Assembly: GCF_014841565.1 (NCBI RefSeq)
Contig: NZ_JACYUD010000006.1
Location: 236,643-300,642 of the forward strand
Source: Rhizobium sp. CFBP 8762
GTDB lineage: Bacteria > Pseudomonadota > Alphaproteobacteria > Rhizobiales > Rhizobiaceae
Direction: 5' to 3'
DNA length: 64,000 bases
Numbering within the stretch: the stretch's first letter is position 1; every line of letters starts with the position of its first letter. The position numbers were made by a program, and so were the translations under genes. Shown one piece after another: positions 8,715 to 17,285 of this stretch. The notes below the pieces were generated by a model. That model saw nothing but the letters and a program-made list of their open reading frames with translations. It searched no databases and was not told where the DNA came from.

Positions 8715-9494
8715 ATGCGCATTTCCAAAAGCCTGCTGCTGGCTGCATCAGCAGCTTATCTGGCATTTGCCAGCGGCCCATCGGCGGCTGAAACCCTGAC
8801 CATTGCCAGTGAGGGCGCCTATCCTCCTTTCAACGTTCTGCAGACTGATGGCACAATGACCGGTTTCGATATCGACATTGCAAAAGCCGTCTGTGACGAG
8901 ATGAAGGTCGAGTGCAAAATCGTTTCGCAGGAGTGGGACGGCGCCATCCCTGCGCTCGATGCAGGCAAGTTCGATGCCTATGTTGCTTCCATGTCCATTA
9001 CGGACGAACGCAAGCAGAAGGTCGATTTCTCCGCCAAATATTACAATACACCACCCGCAATCGTAGTTGCCAAGGATTCCGACCTGACGGACGCGACCGA
9101 AGAGACATTATCCGGCAAGACACTGGGTGCACAGTCCTCCACATCGCACTCCAACTATGTTGAAAAGCATTTTTCCAAATCGGAACTGAAGCTCTACCCA
9201 ACGTCGGATGAATACAAGCTGGACCTGTCCAACGGCCGAATCGACGGCATTGTTGACGACATTGTCGTGCTGTCCGAGTGGTTGAAGACGCCCGATGGCG
9301 AAGCCTGCTGCAAGCTTTTGAAAGTTCTGCCTGTCGATCCGATCATCAACGGAAACGGCGCTGGCATCGCGGTCAAGAAAGGCAACACGGCACTGGCGGA
9401 GCGCTTCACAAAGGCAATTGCCGCGTTGCGCGAGAACGGCAAATACAAGGAAATCAACGATAAGTATTTCTCGTTTGATGCCTATGGCGAATAA
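8715..9494 (+). CDS. polar amino-acid ABC transporter, periplasmic binding protein (HisJ/ArgT/OccT type)
   Basis: Periplasmic solute-binding protein of family 3, probably for basic amino acids or opine-like compounds. The signal peptide ends at SGPSAAE near residue 25. The family pattern is clear: EGAYPPFNVLQTDGTMTGFDIDIAKAV, DAYVASMSITDERKQKVDFS, and near the end KKGNTALAERFTKAIAALRENGKYKEINDKYF. A Cys pair at CCKLL is unusual but not disabling. The ATG at 8715 follows an AGAGAGGA stretch. A hairpin terminator separates it from the two permease genes downstream, which would keep binding-protein mRNA in excess. Confidence 0.88.
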   Translation: MRISKSLLLAASAAYLAFASGPSAAETLTIASEGAYPPFNVLQTDGTMTGFDIDIAKAVCDEMKVECKIVSQEWDGAIPALDAGKFDAYVASMSITDERKQKVDFSAKYYNTPPAIVVAKDSDLTDATEETLSGKTLGAQSSTSHSNYVEKHFSKSELKLYPTSDEYKLDLSNGRIDGIVDDIVVLSEWLKTPDGEACCKLLKVLPVDPIINGNGAGIAVKKGNTALAERFTKAIAALRENGKYKEINDKYFSFDAYGE

Positions 9495-9541
9495 GACATT
9501 CTAATTTATTGGTAACTGCTGTATTGACCGTTTAAAATACC

Positions 9542-9573
9542 ATGGCGGAAGGCTTGCTCTTCCGCCATTTTTG
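9542..9573 (+). terminator. hairpin terminator/attenuator between binding-protein and permease genes
   Basis: ATGGCGGAAG at 9542-9551 pairs with CTTCCGCCAT at 9559-9568, followed by a TTTTTGTTT run. This is a standard intrinsic terminator, placed 47 bases after the binding-protein stop and 63 bases before the first permease. Partial read-through would explain unequal expression. Confidence 0.8.
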
Positions 9574-9635
9574 TTTGAGATAGGAACAAGAATAAAAGCG
9601 ACCTCGGCAATCATGAGGCGCGGGAGCAAGTTGGC

Positions 9636-10439
9636 ATGAGCGGAATGATAACCGCTGTTTCATCGTTATTGGCGACGTTGGGCGCTGTGCTGGATCCGCT
9701 GTGCGGACATTTCGGGCTGTTCACCTGGCTTGCCTCCGATACGCTGCTCGCCTGCGGCGATACCGGCTGGGGCGATGAGATTGCCGGAGGCGTCTGGATC
9801 ACTGCAACGCTTGCCCTCGCAACGCTTCCGGTCGGCCTGATGATCGGGTTTTGTATTGCGTTAGCAAAGCAATCGGACGAGCCCTCTTTGCGCCGCGCTG
9901 CCAATATCTACACGACGATCTTTCGCGGTCTTCCGGAACTGTTGACACTCTTCATTGTCTATTATGGTCTGCAAATTCTGGCGCAGCGTTTTCTGGCTAG
10001 TCTGGGCTATACCGGAGCTGTCGAGATCAATACCTTTTTTGCCGGAATGATTGCACTGGGCGTGGTGTTTTCGGCCTATTGTTCGGAGGTACTGACGTCA
10101 GCATTTCAGGCAATCCCGCGTGGACAATATGAGGCCGGTGATGCGCTGGGTCTGCCGCGCAGACGCACCATGCGGCTCATCATCCTGCCGCAACTCATCC
10201 GGATTGCCCTGCCCGGTCTCGGCAATTTGTGGATGGCGCTTTTGAAAGATACCGCTCTGGTGTCCGTCATCGGCCTTCCGGATATTCTCCGCCAAACACA
10301 GGTCGCAGCGCGCGTGACCAAACAGGCATTCGGCTTCTTTACCCTGTCCTGCGCGTTGTTTCTGGTGCTGGCTATGCTGTCGTCAATACTGTTTTCGGCG
10401 CTTGAGCGGCGATCCAAGCGTGCGGAGGCAACCCGTTGA
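9636..10439 (+). CDS. polar amino-acid ABC transporter permease (HisQ/OccQ type)
   Basis: First inner-membrane subunit of the transporter. It has five or so membrane segments and the permease EAA loop EAGDALGLPRRRTMRLIILPQLIRIALPGLG near residues 165-195, the contact site for the ATPase. 267 residues is slightly long because the N-terminus carries an extra hydrophobic stretch ending near LACGDTGWGDEI. The start is ATG 9636; an ATG three codons later is possible. The stop overlaps the TTG start of the next permease. Confidence 0.85.
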   Translation: MSGMITAVSSLLATLGAVLDPLCGHFGLFTWLASDTLLACGDTGWGDEIAGGVWITATLALATLPVGLMIGFCIALAKQSDEPSLRRAANIYTTIFRGLPELLTLFIVYYGLQILAQRFLASLGYTGAVEINTFFAGMIALGVVFSAYCSEVLTSAFQAIPRGQYEAGDALGLPRRRTMRLIILPQLIRIALPGLGNLWMALLKDTALVSVIGLPDILRQTQVAARVTKQAFGFFTLSCALFLVLAMLSSILFSALERRSKRAEATR

Positions 10440-11266
10440 GTCACCGCGAAGTCTTGCTGCCAGCTCTTCCGCCGCCGCCCGCGCCACCGCGCCCCTACAC
10501 ATGGTCGCGGTTTATCGGCAGTGTTTCCATGGGCGTATGGCTTGCCGTGGTGGTCGGGCTTTTCCTCATGATCGTCAACGGCTGGGATCCAGAGAAATTC
10601 GCGCGTTATGGTCCGAGCTACCTGACGGGCCTTCGGACGACGCTTGTTCTCGTTGCCATTTCAATTCTGGCCGGCGCGGTCCTGTCGTTCCCGATTGCCT
10701 TTGCGAGAATGAGCAAAAGCCGGATTCTGTCATCGCTGGCTTACGCCTATGTCTATTTCTTCCGCGGCACCCCGATGATCATGCAGTTGTTCCTGATCTA
10801 TTACGGACTGGGAAGCTTTCGGCCGCAGTTGGAAAGCATCGGTCTTTGGTGGTTCTTCCGCGAGGCATGGAACTGTGCGCTGCTGACTTTCACCTTGAAT
10901 ACCGCAGCCTATCAGGCCGAAATTCTGCGGGGTGCCATTGGCAGCGTGGGTCGCGGACAGCATGAAGCGGCTTCGTCTCTTGGCCTCTCCACGCTCGTAT
11001 CGTTCTTCAAGATTATCATGCCGCAGGCGATGATCGTGGCTTTACGCCCCTACGGCAACGAGATCATTTTGATGATCAAAGGATCAGCCATCGTTGCCAT
11101 CGTCACCGTGTTCGATCTGATGGGTGAAACCCGTAGAGCCTTTTCGCGGACCTTCGATTATCAGATGTATCTCTGGGCTGCGATTTTGTATCTCATCCTC
11201 GTAGAACTTCTCCGAAATCTTTGGGTGCTTCTGGAAAACCGTTTAACCCGTCATCTGAAACGCTAA
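10436..11266 (+). CDS. polar amino-acid ABC transporter permease (HisM/OccM type)
   Basis: Second inner-membrane subunit. Membrane segments start at WLAVVVGLFLMIVNG. The conserved AYVYFFRGTPMIMQLFLIYYG and the EAA loop EAASSLGLSTLVSFFKIIMPQAMIVALRPYGNE are both present. The start is TTG within TTGA, overlapping the previous stop by four bases with GGAGG upstream, so the pair is translationally coupled. The expected ATP-binding subunit (HisP type) is not downstream: the next gene is an unrelated methyltransferase. The ATPase must be encoded elsewhere or shared with another transporter. Confidence 0.85.
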   Translation: MSHREVLLPALPPPPAPPRPYTWSRFIGSVSMGVWLAVVVGLFLMIVNGWDPEKFARYGPSYLTGLRTTLVLVAISILAGAVLSFPIAFARMSKSRILSSLAYAYVYFFRGTPMIMQLFLIYYGLGSFRPQLESIGLWWFFREAWNCALLTFTLNTAAYQAEILRGAIGSVGRGQHEAASSLGLSTLVSFFKIIMPQAMIVALRPYGNEIILMIKGSAIVAIVTVFDLMGETRRAFSRTFDYQMYLWAAILYLILVELLRNLWVLLENRLTRHLKR

Positions 11267-11308
11267 ATCTTGGTTCCTGTCCAAGGCATTTTACAGTATC
11301 AAGGCCGC

Positions 11309-12124
11309 ATGGAAAAAATTGACGAAGAAGCGTTGGCGGACGCCTATAACCGCGCTCTGGCCTTGGAAAAGGCTGGCGATCTTGATGCAGCTGCAATTGC
11401 CTACCACGAAGTGCTGGCCATCGACCCCGAAGATCATGGCGGTGCAGCCGTTCGTTTGGCGTCCATGGGGCGTGGCGAAATACCGGATAAGGCGTCGGAC
11501 GCCTATGTGACGACGCTGTTCGATCAGCACGCGGCTGTTTTTGAAGATGTTCTGGTGGAGCAGCTCGAATACCACGTCCCTTTGCTCGTGCGTCAGAAAT
11601 TGCAAACCCTTGCCCTTGGACCGTTCAAGCGTCTCCTTGATCTCGGCTGCGGCACCGGCCTCACCGGCGGTGCGCTGCACGACATGGTCGAGGACATGAC
11701 CGGCATCGATCTGTCCGAAAACATGGTTGAACTGGCCCATGACAAGGACCTGTATGAGACGCTCTATGTTGCCGAAGCGGTCGACTACCTTGACGACAAC
11801 GATGATGACGCGTTCGACCTGATAACCGCGACCGATGTGCTTCCCTATCTTGGAGCGCTGGAAGCCCTGTTCTTCGGCGTTGCCGAAAACATGGAAACTG
11901 GTGGGATCTTCGTTTTTTCCAGCGAAACGCTGGAGGATTCCGTCTTCGCCGGTCGCCATTTCATGGTCGGTCCGCACCAGCGTTTTGCCCATTCGGAAAC
12001 CTATGTGCGCAGCCGTCTTGACGCAACGGGTTTTGATATCGTTGATATCAGCCCAATCACGGTGCGGCTGGAAGAGGGCGAACCGACACCCGGCCACCTG
12101 ATCGTCGCCCGGTATCGCGGATAA
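11309..12124 (+). CDS. class I SAM-dependent methyltransferase with N-terminal TPR-like segment
   Basis: Soluble protein of about 271 residues. The first 50 residues form a TPR-like helix pair (YNRALALEKAGDLDAAAIAYHEVLAIDPED). A Rossmann methyltransferase follows, with the SAM motif LLDLGCGTGLTGGAL near residue 115 and TGIDLSENMVELA after it. Substrate is unknown; TPR-methyltransferases of this shape are often annotated as trans-aconitate-like or predicted methyltransferases. I place the start at ATG 11309, with AAGG upstream. A TTG at 11270 would add 13 residues without family support. It starts 42 bases after the permease and may be read from the same transcript. Confidence 0.75.
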   Translation: MEKIDEEALADAYNRALALEKAGDLDAAAIAYHEVLAIDPEDHGGAAVRLASMGRGEIPDKASDAYVTTLFDQHAAVFEDVLVEQLEYHVPLLVRQKLQTLALGPFKRLLDLGCGTGLTGGALHDMVEDMTGIDLSENMVELAHDKDLYETLYVAEAVDYLDDNDDDAFDLITATDVLPYLGALEALFFGVAENMETGGIFVFSSETLEDSVFAGRHFMVGPHQRFAHSETYVRSRLDATGFDIVDISPITVRLEEGEPTPGHLIVARYRG

Positions 12125-12141
12125 AAGCAGAAGGATTCCCC

Positions 12142-13020
12142 ATGGCGAAGATTGCATTCATTGGTCTTGGCGTCATGGGTTATCCTATGGCGGGGCATCT
12201 GAAAAACCGTGGCGGACACTCCGTTACCGTTTTCAATCGCACCAACGCAAAAGCAAAAGCATGGGCGGAGGAGTTTGGCGGCGTAGCCGCCGATACACCT
12301 GCGCAGGCTGCAAAGGATGCGGACTTTGTCTTCTGCTGTGTGGGCAACGATGATGACTTGCGCTCGGTAACGACAGCCAAGGACGGTGCGTTTGAGACGC
12401 TTTCCCCAAATGCTGTTTTTATCGACAACACGACAGCATCCGCCGAAGTCGCACGGGAACTTGACCGCGCCGCGACAGCGAAGGGTGCACATTTTCTGGA
12501 CGCACCCGTTTCCGGTGGGCAGGCGGGCGCAGAAAACGGCGTGCTGACCGTCATGTGCGGCGGCGAGGACTCTGTTTTCGAACGCGCAAAGCCGGTCATC
12601 GAATCCTACGCCCGTATGGTGGGCTTGATGGGTCCGGTGGGCGCGGGTCAGTTGACGAAAATGATGAACCAGATCTGCATTGCCGGGCTGGTGCAAGGGC
12701 TGGCCGAAGCCTTGCATTTCGGCACACAGGCCGGTTTGGATATCGAAAAGGTCGTTGACGTCATTTCCAAGGGCGCTGCGGGCTCCTGGCAAATGGAAAA
12801 CCGCCACAAGTCCATGGCCGCAGGTCAATATGATTTTGGCTTTGCCGTGGACTGGATGCGCAAAGACCTTGATATCGTGCTGACAGAAGCGCGTCGGAAT
12901 GGTTCAAACCTTCCGGTCACGGCGCTGGTCGATCAATTTTATGCCGAAGTACAGGCTATGGGCGGCAATCGCTGGGATACATCGTCCCTGCTGGCGCGTC
13001 TGAACAAGAAGGCGGACTGA
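12142..13020 (+). CDS. NAD(P)-dependent beta-hydroxyacid dehydrogenase (3-hydroxyisobutyrate dehydrogenase family)
   Basis: Oxidoreductase of 292 residues with the N-terminal dinucleotide fold GLGVMGYPMAGHL, the substrate-site signature FLDAPVSGGQAGAENG near residue 117-130, and the catalytic Lys in GQLTKMMNQ near residue 173. Family members act on 3-hydroxyisobutyrate, tartronate semialdehyde or glyoxylate; the sequence does not settle which. The AGAAGGA Shine-Dalgarno is well placed. The stop codon lies in the loop of a hairpin terminator shared with the converging Lrp gene. Confidence 0.85.
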   Translation: MAKIAFIGLGVMGYPMAGHLKNRGGHSVTVFNRTNAKAKAWAEEFGGVAADTPAQAAKDADFVFCCVGNDDDLRSVTTAKDGAFETLSPNAVFIDNTTASAEVARELDRAATAKGAHFLDAPVSGGQAGAENGVLTVMCGGEDSVFERAKPVIESYARMVGLMGPVGAGQLTKMMNQICIAGLVQGLAEALHFGTQAGLDIEKVVDVISKGAAGSWQMENRHKSMAAGQYDFGFAVDWMRKDLDIVLTEARRNGSNLPVTALVDQFYAEVQAMGGNRWDTSSLLARLNKKAD

Positions 13021-13031
13021 GCCGCCTTCTT
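13006..13031. terminator. terminator overlapping the dehydrogenase stop codon
   Basis: AAGAAGGCGG at 13006-13015 pairs with CCGCCTTCTT at 13022-13031; the TGA stop (13018-13020) is in the six-base loop. It faces the Lrp-family gene from the other side and can act in both directions. Confidence 0.7.
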
Positions 13032-13042
13032 CGCGAGCATGG

Positions 13043-13531
13043 TTAGTCTTCCTGGGACTTCGCATTGTCCAGCTGCATGTAGTCCAGCGGCATTTGCGTG
13101 GTGTATTTGATCTGCTCCATGGCAAACACCGACGACACATCGCGAATTTCGATCTTCGAAATCAACCGCTTGTAAAAGGCATCATAGGCGGCGATATCTG
13201 GCACCACCACGCGGAGCAGGTAGTCAACATCGCCACTCATGCGATAGAACTCGACCACCTCAGGAAATTCGCTCACGACTTCGGAGAAGCGACGCAACCA
13301 TTCAATCGAATGGGATGCCGTGCGGATGGACACAAACACAGTAACCTTGGTGTTGATCTTCGCAGGGTCCAGAAGAGCGACGCGGCCCCGGATAACACCG
13401 TCTTCTTCCATCTTCTGGATACGCCGCCAACAGGGCGTTGTGGAAAGCCCCACCTTCTTGGCAAGGTCTGCCACGGCCAAAGTGGAATCTTCCTGCAGAA
13501 TACGCAGGATTTTACGGTCGAGACGATCCAT
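13043..13531 (-). CDS. Lrp/AsnC family transcriptional regulator
   Basis: Leucine-responsive-type regulator of 162 residues. The N-terminal winged helix-turn-helix is clear (LDRKILRILQEDSTLAVADLAKKVGLS, then TPCWRRIQKMEEDGVI). The C-terminal ligand-sensing RAM domain contains SGDVDYLLRVVVPDIAAYDAF. The effector is probably an amino acid. It lies 67 bases downstream of the UDG-like gene on the same strand. Its target is not evident; the amino-acid transporter at 8715 is a reasonable but unproven candidate. Confidence 0.88.
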   Translation of the reverse strand: MDRLDRKILRILQEDSTLAVADLAKKVGLSTTPCWRRIQKMEEDGVIRGRVALLDPAKINTKVTVFVSIRTASHSIEWLRRFSEVVSEFPEVVEFYRMSGDVDYLLRVVVPDIAAYDAFYKRLISKIEIRDVSSVFAMEQIKYTTQMPLDYMQLDNAKSQED

Positions 13532-13598
13532 GAAAACACCCGTTTGCGAATAATATTCCCCTTATACCCGCAATTGCAGGAAAGAAAAGAACCTTATT

Positions 13599-14279
13599 TC
13601 AACCGAGCAGCGTGCGCACGCGAGTGCGCAGAACTGGCAAAAGCTCGGTCTCGAACCAGGGGTGCCGTTTGATCCAACTGGTATTGCGCCAGCTTGGGTG
13701 TGGCAAAGGCAGCAGCGGAACCGTACCGTCTTGGGGATCGATGAAACTGCGCCAGGCCGCCACTGTATCGGTCATCGATTTGGGACAGAGTTTCCCAAGA
13801 TGCCAACGCTGCGCGTAATGGCCAATAGCGAGGATGAGCCGTATCTGCGGCATGGACGCCAGCACCGGCTCACGCCAGACCGGCGCGCATTCGCGTCTGG
13901 GCGGCAAGTCCCCACCATGCGCATCGTAACCGGGAAAACAGAACCCCATTGGCACGATGGCGAAGTGATCGCGGTTATAGAAAGTTTCGGGGTCAACCCC
14001 CAGCCACTGGCGCAGCCGCACACCAGAGGGATCGTTAAACGGAACGCCGCTGTCATGCGCACGCAGACCGGGCGCCTGGCTGGCAATCAGAATAGAGGTC
14101 TTCTGGGATATTACCGAGATCGGTCGTGGCTCATGCGGCAAGGGCGTTGCGCTTTGGGGCTCATCGCGACACACGCGACAGCGAGCAATGGCCTCACGGA
14201 GCGCATCCAGTTTATCCGGCACGGCATTGGGATAGCCGATCACTGCGCCGGCATCCAGGATGGAAGCCACGTGCGCCAT
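13599..14279 (-). CDS. uracil-DNA glycosylase superfamily protein
   Basis: Protein of 226 residues with the uracil-DNA glycosylase fold signatures: an N-terminal CRVCRDE pair of cysteines, the phosphate-loop-like IASQAPGLRAHDSGVPFNDPSG, a PMGFCFPGYDAHGGDLPPRRECAPVW block, and the C-terminal LPLPHPSWRN (His-Pro-Ser loop). This matches the family seen in many rhizobia whose base specificity is not established. It overlaps the 3' end of the thermonuclease-like gene by 40 bases, unless a later start is used; I see no better ATG. It is probably co-transcribed with that gene. Confidence 0.75.
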   Translation of the reverse strand: MAHVASILDAGAVIGYPNAVPDKLDALREAIARCRVCRDEPQSATPLPHEPRPISVISQKTSILIASQAPGLRAHDSGVPFNDPSGVRLRQWLGVDPETFYNRDHFAIVPMGFCFPGYDAHGGDLPPRRECAPVWREPVLASMPQIRLILAIGHYAQRWHLGKLCPKSMTDTVAAWRSFIDPQDGTVPLLPLPHPSWRNTSWIKRHPWFETELLPVLRTRVRTLLG

Positions 14280-14821
14280 GACGCTAACGGGTCAGCGGAC
14301 TGGCTTCGGTCATGGGTCTTGCGCCACTCCTCAGGCCGATCAAACTCTGTTGTCCAAAGACCGAACTTTTTCATTCTGGCTTGTTTTTCTTGCCTTTCGT
14401 AGCGTCCATAAGCGACCGCCATGCCCCGCTCTACCATTTCCTGGTTGAGATTACGATCATCGGCCAGACACGTGGCCAGTGTACGCCGATATTTATCAGT
14501 ACCCTGGCCCTCACAACTCACCTTCGCAGTTCCAATCAACGCGATCAGCGCGGCGCGCGCATCTCGACCACAGGGCTGCACAGCATTCGGCCCTCTGCAG
14601 GTTTGCGCCAGTTCCGGCGCATCGATTCCGGACAGACGGACATGCCGACCGTTCAAAATAAGCGTGTCGCCATCCAGCACGCGCGCATAATCACTGAAGA
14701 TTTCCACGCTATCGTGCTCCAGCTTCGCCACGATAAGACTCACCAGCACCAGAAAGCAGGCTGCCACCACATAGTCCCACCCGCGCCGGGCTCCTGTACG
14801 CAATCGTTTCACGGCGACCAT
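14240..14821 (-). CDS. thermonuclease (SNase-like) family protein, membrane-anchored
   Basis: Predicted secreted or anchored nuclease of 193 residues. One membrane segment lies at residues 18-36 (YVVAACFLVLVSLIVAKL). The SNase fold follows with RVLDGDTLILNGRHVRLSGIDAPE, CGRDARAALIALI and YRRTLATCL, carrying the Asp and Arg positions of the family. A basic C-terminus ends in WLPSWMPAQ. It overlaps the UDG-like gene by 40 bases. It is divergent from the histidine kinase at 14946. Confidence 0.8.
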   Translation of the reverse strand: MVAVKRLRTGARRGWDYVVAACFLVLVSLIVAKLEHDSVEIFSDYARVLDGDTLILNGRHVRLSGIDAPELAQTCRGPNAVQPCGRDARAALIALIGTAKVSCEGQGTDKYRRTLATCLADDRNLNQEMVERGMAVAYGRYERQEKQARMKKFGLWTTEFDRPEEWRKTHDRSQSADPLASWRTWLPSWMPAQ

Positions 14822-14945
14822 GTGTATGTCGTCATCAAAGGTTTCAAGCCTCTATCTGCTGCAAATTGACAGCTGCCAGTCTGTCGCAGCATTCTCTTAA
14901 GAATTTTCTGTTAACCCTAGTGAATCATGAATCTTGCAGGCAGAG

Positions 14946-16442
14946 ATGAGCCCTCCATCGGACGATACCAGCACCGTCGATAGACTGCCCCGCCAGCGGA
15001 CAACATTCGCTGCGAATGCAGTTCGGGCTGCGCGTCTGCGGTTGCAAACCTTTGCCAGTGGCGCTCGGGGTTTCGAGCGGGATATGCTGCGCCTGCACGT
15101 TGGCTCCCTCCTGCGCAACCCCTTTATCATCCCAGCTTTGATTGTGCTGACATCCTTTGCCGGTCTGTATATCAGCGGTTCTATTTACTTTATTGGCTGG
15201 GCTGCATTTGCGATGATTGCCCATTGTGTGCACGTTGCTCTTGCACGAGCGGCGCACAGGGAACGACGCTCCGTCGCGCTGATCGCCAAATGGCGTTTGC
15301 GGCTTTGGCTTGCCCAGGTCACATCGGGCGTTGGTTGGTCGTTTTTTCTGTTGCTCCCCTGCTCGGCCTGTAGCGCTTCAAACGCAACATTTGTTCAAAG
15401 CGCTGTGTTGCTCGCTGCCCTTGCAGCAACCGCACTCAGCGCATGTTTCATGCGTTACGGCTTCCTGCTCTTCTGCCTGCCCATTGGGGTCACTCTTCTG
15501 GCGCAGACAGTCGCATCTCCCTCACCGTTGCGGATGGGTCTGTTTGCCTTCATCGCGACAGCTGCGGTATTCCTTGGCTTGATGACGTCCCGTCTCTACC
15601 GCAGCAATGTGCGGCTACTGACCTTTCAATCCGAAAAAGATGGGCTGATTGCAGAGCTGGAGGTTGCTAAATCCATGTCGGACGAAGCCCGGCAACGCGC
15701 CGAAGAGGCAAATCTTGCGAAGTCCCGCTTTCTGGCCTCCATGTCGCATGAGTTGCGCACTCCGCTGAATGCCATTCTCGGCTTCTCCGAAGTCATGGCG
15801 ACCGAAGTCATGGGTCCGCTGGAAAACCCTGTTTACAAGGAATACACCAGCGACATTCATCGCTCAGGCCAGCACCTTCTGGATCTCATCAACGAAATTC
15901 TCGATCTCTCCCGCATCGAAGCCGGAAAATACGATTTACAGGAAGATGAAATTCATCTGGCCGACATTACCGAAGACTGCATCGGCATGGTGCAGTTGCG
16001 GGCCAGCGCCAAGAACATCACCATCATCGACCGGATGGAGACCAGCATGCCGCCAGTGTTTGCGGATGAAAAGGCGATGCGGCAGGTGACGCTTAATCTC
16101 CTGTCCAACGCTGTAAAATTTACGCCGACAGGCGGCGAAATTTCCGTGAAAGTCGGTTGGACTGCGGGCGGCGGGCAGTATCTTGCCATTCGCGACAATG
16201 GTCCGGGTATTCCGCAGGAGGAAATCCCGGTTGTGCTCTCGGCTTTCGGCCAGGGCTCTATCGCCATCAAAAGCGCCGAGCAGGGAACCGGGCTCGGCCT
16301 CCCCATCGTGCAGGCCATACTGTCCAAACATGGCGGGCAGTTCATGCTGAAATCTCAGCTTCGCAAAGGCACCGAAGCTATCGCAATCCTGCCGCGCGAG
16401 CGCGTTCTGCTCCCCTCGCCGGGACAGCGCCAAAGCGCTTAA
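14946..16442 (+). CDS. membrane sensor histidine kinase (PleC/DivJ/PdhS-like catalytic core)
   Basis: Two-component sensor of about 498 residues. Five or six membrane segments lie in residues 55-225, without a recognisable periplasmic sensor domain. The dimerisation box FLASMSHELRTPLNAILGFSEVM has the phospho-acceptor His at about residue 268. The ATPase domain shows the N box (NLLSNAVKFTP), G1 (DNGPGI) and G2 (GTGLGLPIV). The H-box style resembles the alphaproteobacterial PleC/DivJ/PdhS group, which controls cell cycle or surface phenotypes, but I cannot assign it to one. I chose ATG 14946; a TTG at 14934 adds four residues. No response regulator is adjacent. Its stop overlaps that of the converging NUDIX gene. 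Confidence 0.82.
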   Translation: MSPPSDDTSTVDRLPRQRTTFAANAVRAARLRLQTFASGARGFERDMLRLHVGSLLRNPFIIPALIVLTSFAGLYISGSIYFIGWAAFAMIAHCVHVALARAAHRERRSVALIAKWRLRLWLAQVTSGVGWSFFLLLPCSACSASNATFVQSAVLLAALAATALSACFMRYGFLLFCLPIGVTLLAQTVASPSPLRMGLFAFIATAAVFLGLMTSRLYRSNVRLLTFQSEKDGLIAELEVAKSMSDEARQRAEEANLAKSRFLASMSHELRTPLNAILGFSEVMATEVMGPLENPVYKEYTSDIHRSGQHLLDLINEILDLSRIEAGKYDLQEDEIHLADITEDCIGMVQLRASAKNITIIDRMETSMPPVFADEKAMRQVTLNLLSNAVKFTPTGGEISVKVGWTAGGGQYLAIRDNGPGIPQEEIPVVLSAFGQGSIAIKSAEQGTGLGLPIVQAILSKHGGQFMLKSQLRKGTEAIAILPRERVLLPSPGQRQSA

Positions 16443-16897
16443 ATCAGAAGCTTGTCTCCTAAAACCGCTTCTAGACCATCTGGATACAGGGCAATACCCT
16501 CAGCGTGTATCGCTTCCAAGGTCATCCATCGTGCCTGGCAGGCGGTGCCGTCATGCTCCCGGAAAGAAAACGTGTCTTGCTCGTAATAGTCCGAATTCAT
16601 GAGTTGAATGCGGGCCACGGAAATCAGTTCATGACCCGTCACGCCCTGATGCTCGAAGATGTTGTCCAGAACAGACCACGGGCTGGTGATCATAATCGCC
16701 GTTCCCAGTTCCTCCATCAATTCCCGGTGTAGCGCGCTAACGCGCGTTTCTCCGAACTCAACCGAACCACCAAGTGGACGCACGCCTGTTATTCTGCCAT
16801 CATCGCGCTGCACGTTGGACACAAGAAATTCATCCCCGCGGGTCGCCACGCCAAGAACTTTGACCTTTATGGAGGCAACTGGTCTCCACCGCGTCAC
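16439..16897 (-). CDS. NUDIX hydrolase
   Basis: Pyrophosphohydrolase of 152 residues for nucleoside-diphosphate-linked compounds. The NUDIX box is complete, from [18 protein letters not shown] to MEELG near residues 43-65, with the REL-EE metal ligands. Substrate is not predictable. The start is GTG, overlapping the dgkA stop by four bases (GTGA), so translation is coupled to dgkA. Confidence 0.85.
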   Translation of the reverse strand: MTRWRPVASIKVKVLGVATRGDEFLVSNVQRDDGRITGVRPLGGSVEFGETRVSALHRELMEELGTAIMITSPWSVLDNIFEHQGVTGHELISVARIQLMNSDYYEQDTFSFREHDGTACQARWMTLEAIHAEGIALYPDGLEAVLGDKLLI

Positions 16898-17280
16898 AGG
16901 TCAAACAACCGCGTTATGACCACAAATGCCGCAAAGCCGCCGTTCGCGGCGATGAGGCACGAGCAAGCGAACGAGCCGAGATCCTTTGCATTTTTAGCAA
17001 ACACGGAAATTTCCGGTGAAACGCGGTCAACGATCTCTTCAATTGCCGTGTTGACCGCCTCAAACGCAATGATCAACAAAAACAGCAGAAACATAATGCC
17101 GAAATGGATGAGTGTGGCACCCACGGCAAAGAAGACGACCATAATAGTCAGAAAGGCACCGATTTCGTGCCGGAAGGCTGCTTCCTCCCAAAGCCGCCGC
17201 ACGCCCGCAATGGAATAACTGACCGCCGCAAAAAAGTGACTGATGCCCTTAAGCTTTTTCAGACCTTCTGGTTGGCTCAT
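16894..17280 (-). CDS. dgkA: diacylglycerol kinase DgkA
   Basis: Small trimeric inner-membrane kinase that phosphorylates diacylglycerol, recycling the lipid left after glucan or LTA-type head-group transfer. There are 128 residues and three membrane segments. The signature [17 protein letters not shown] with AKNAKDLGS follows at about residues 76-104. The ATG at 17280 starts the family-conserved part; the frame is open to 17346 but that would run into the cobT end. A link to the LTA-synthase-like gene at 341, whose reaction releases diacylglycerol, is an inference from family chemistry. Confidence 0.88.
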   Translation of the reverse strand: MSQPEGLKKLKGISHFFAAVSYSIAGVRRLWEEAAFRHEIGAFLTIMVVFFAVGATLIHFGIMFLLFLLIIAFEAVNTAIEEIVDRVSPEISVFAKNAKDLGSFACSCLIAANGGFAAFVVITRLFDL

Positions 17281-17285
17281 GTGTA

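Noticed and set aside
14890..14912. CtrA-type site (TTAA pair) before the histidine kinase
   Set aside because: The two TTAA halves are ten bases apart, not the seven of the consensus.
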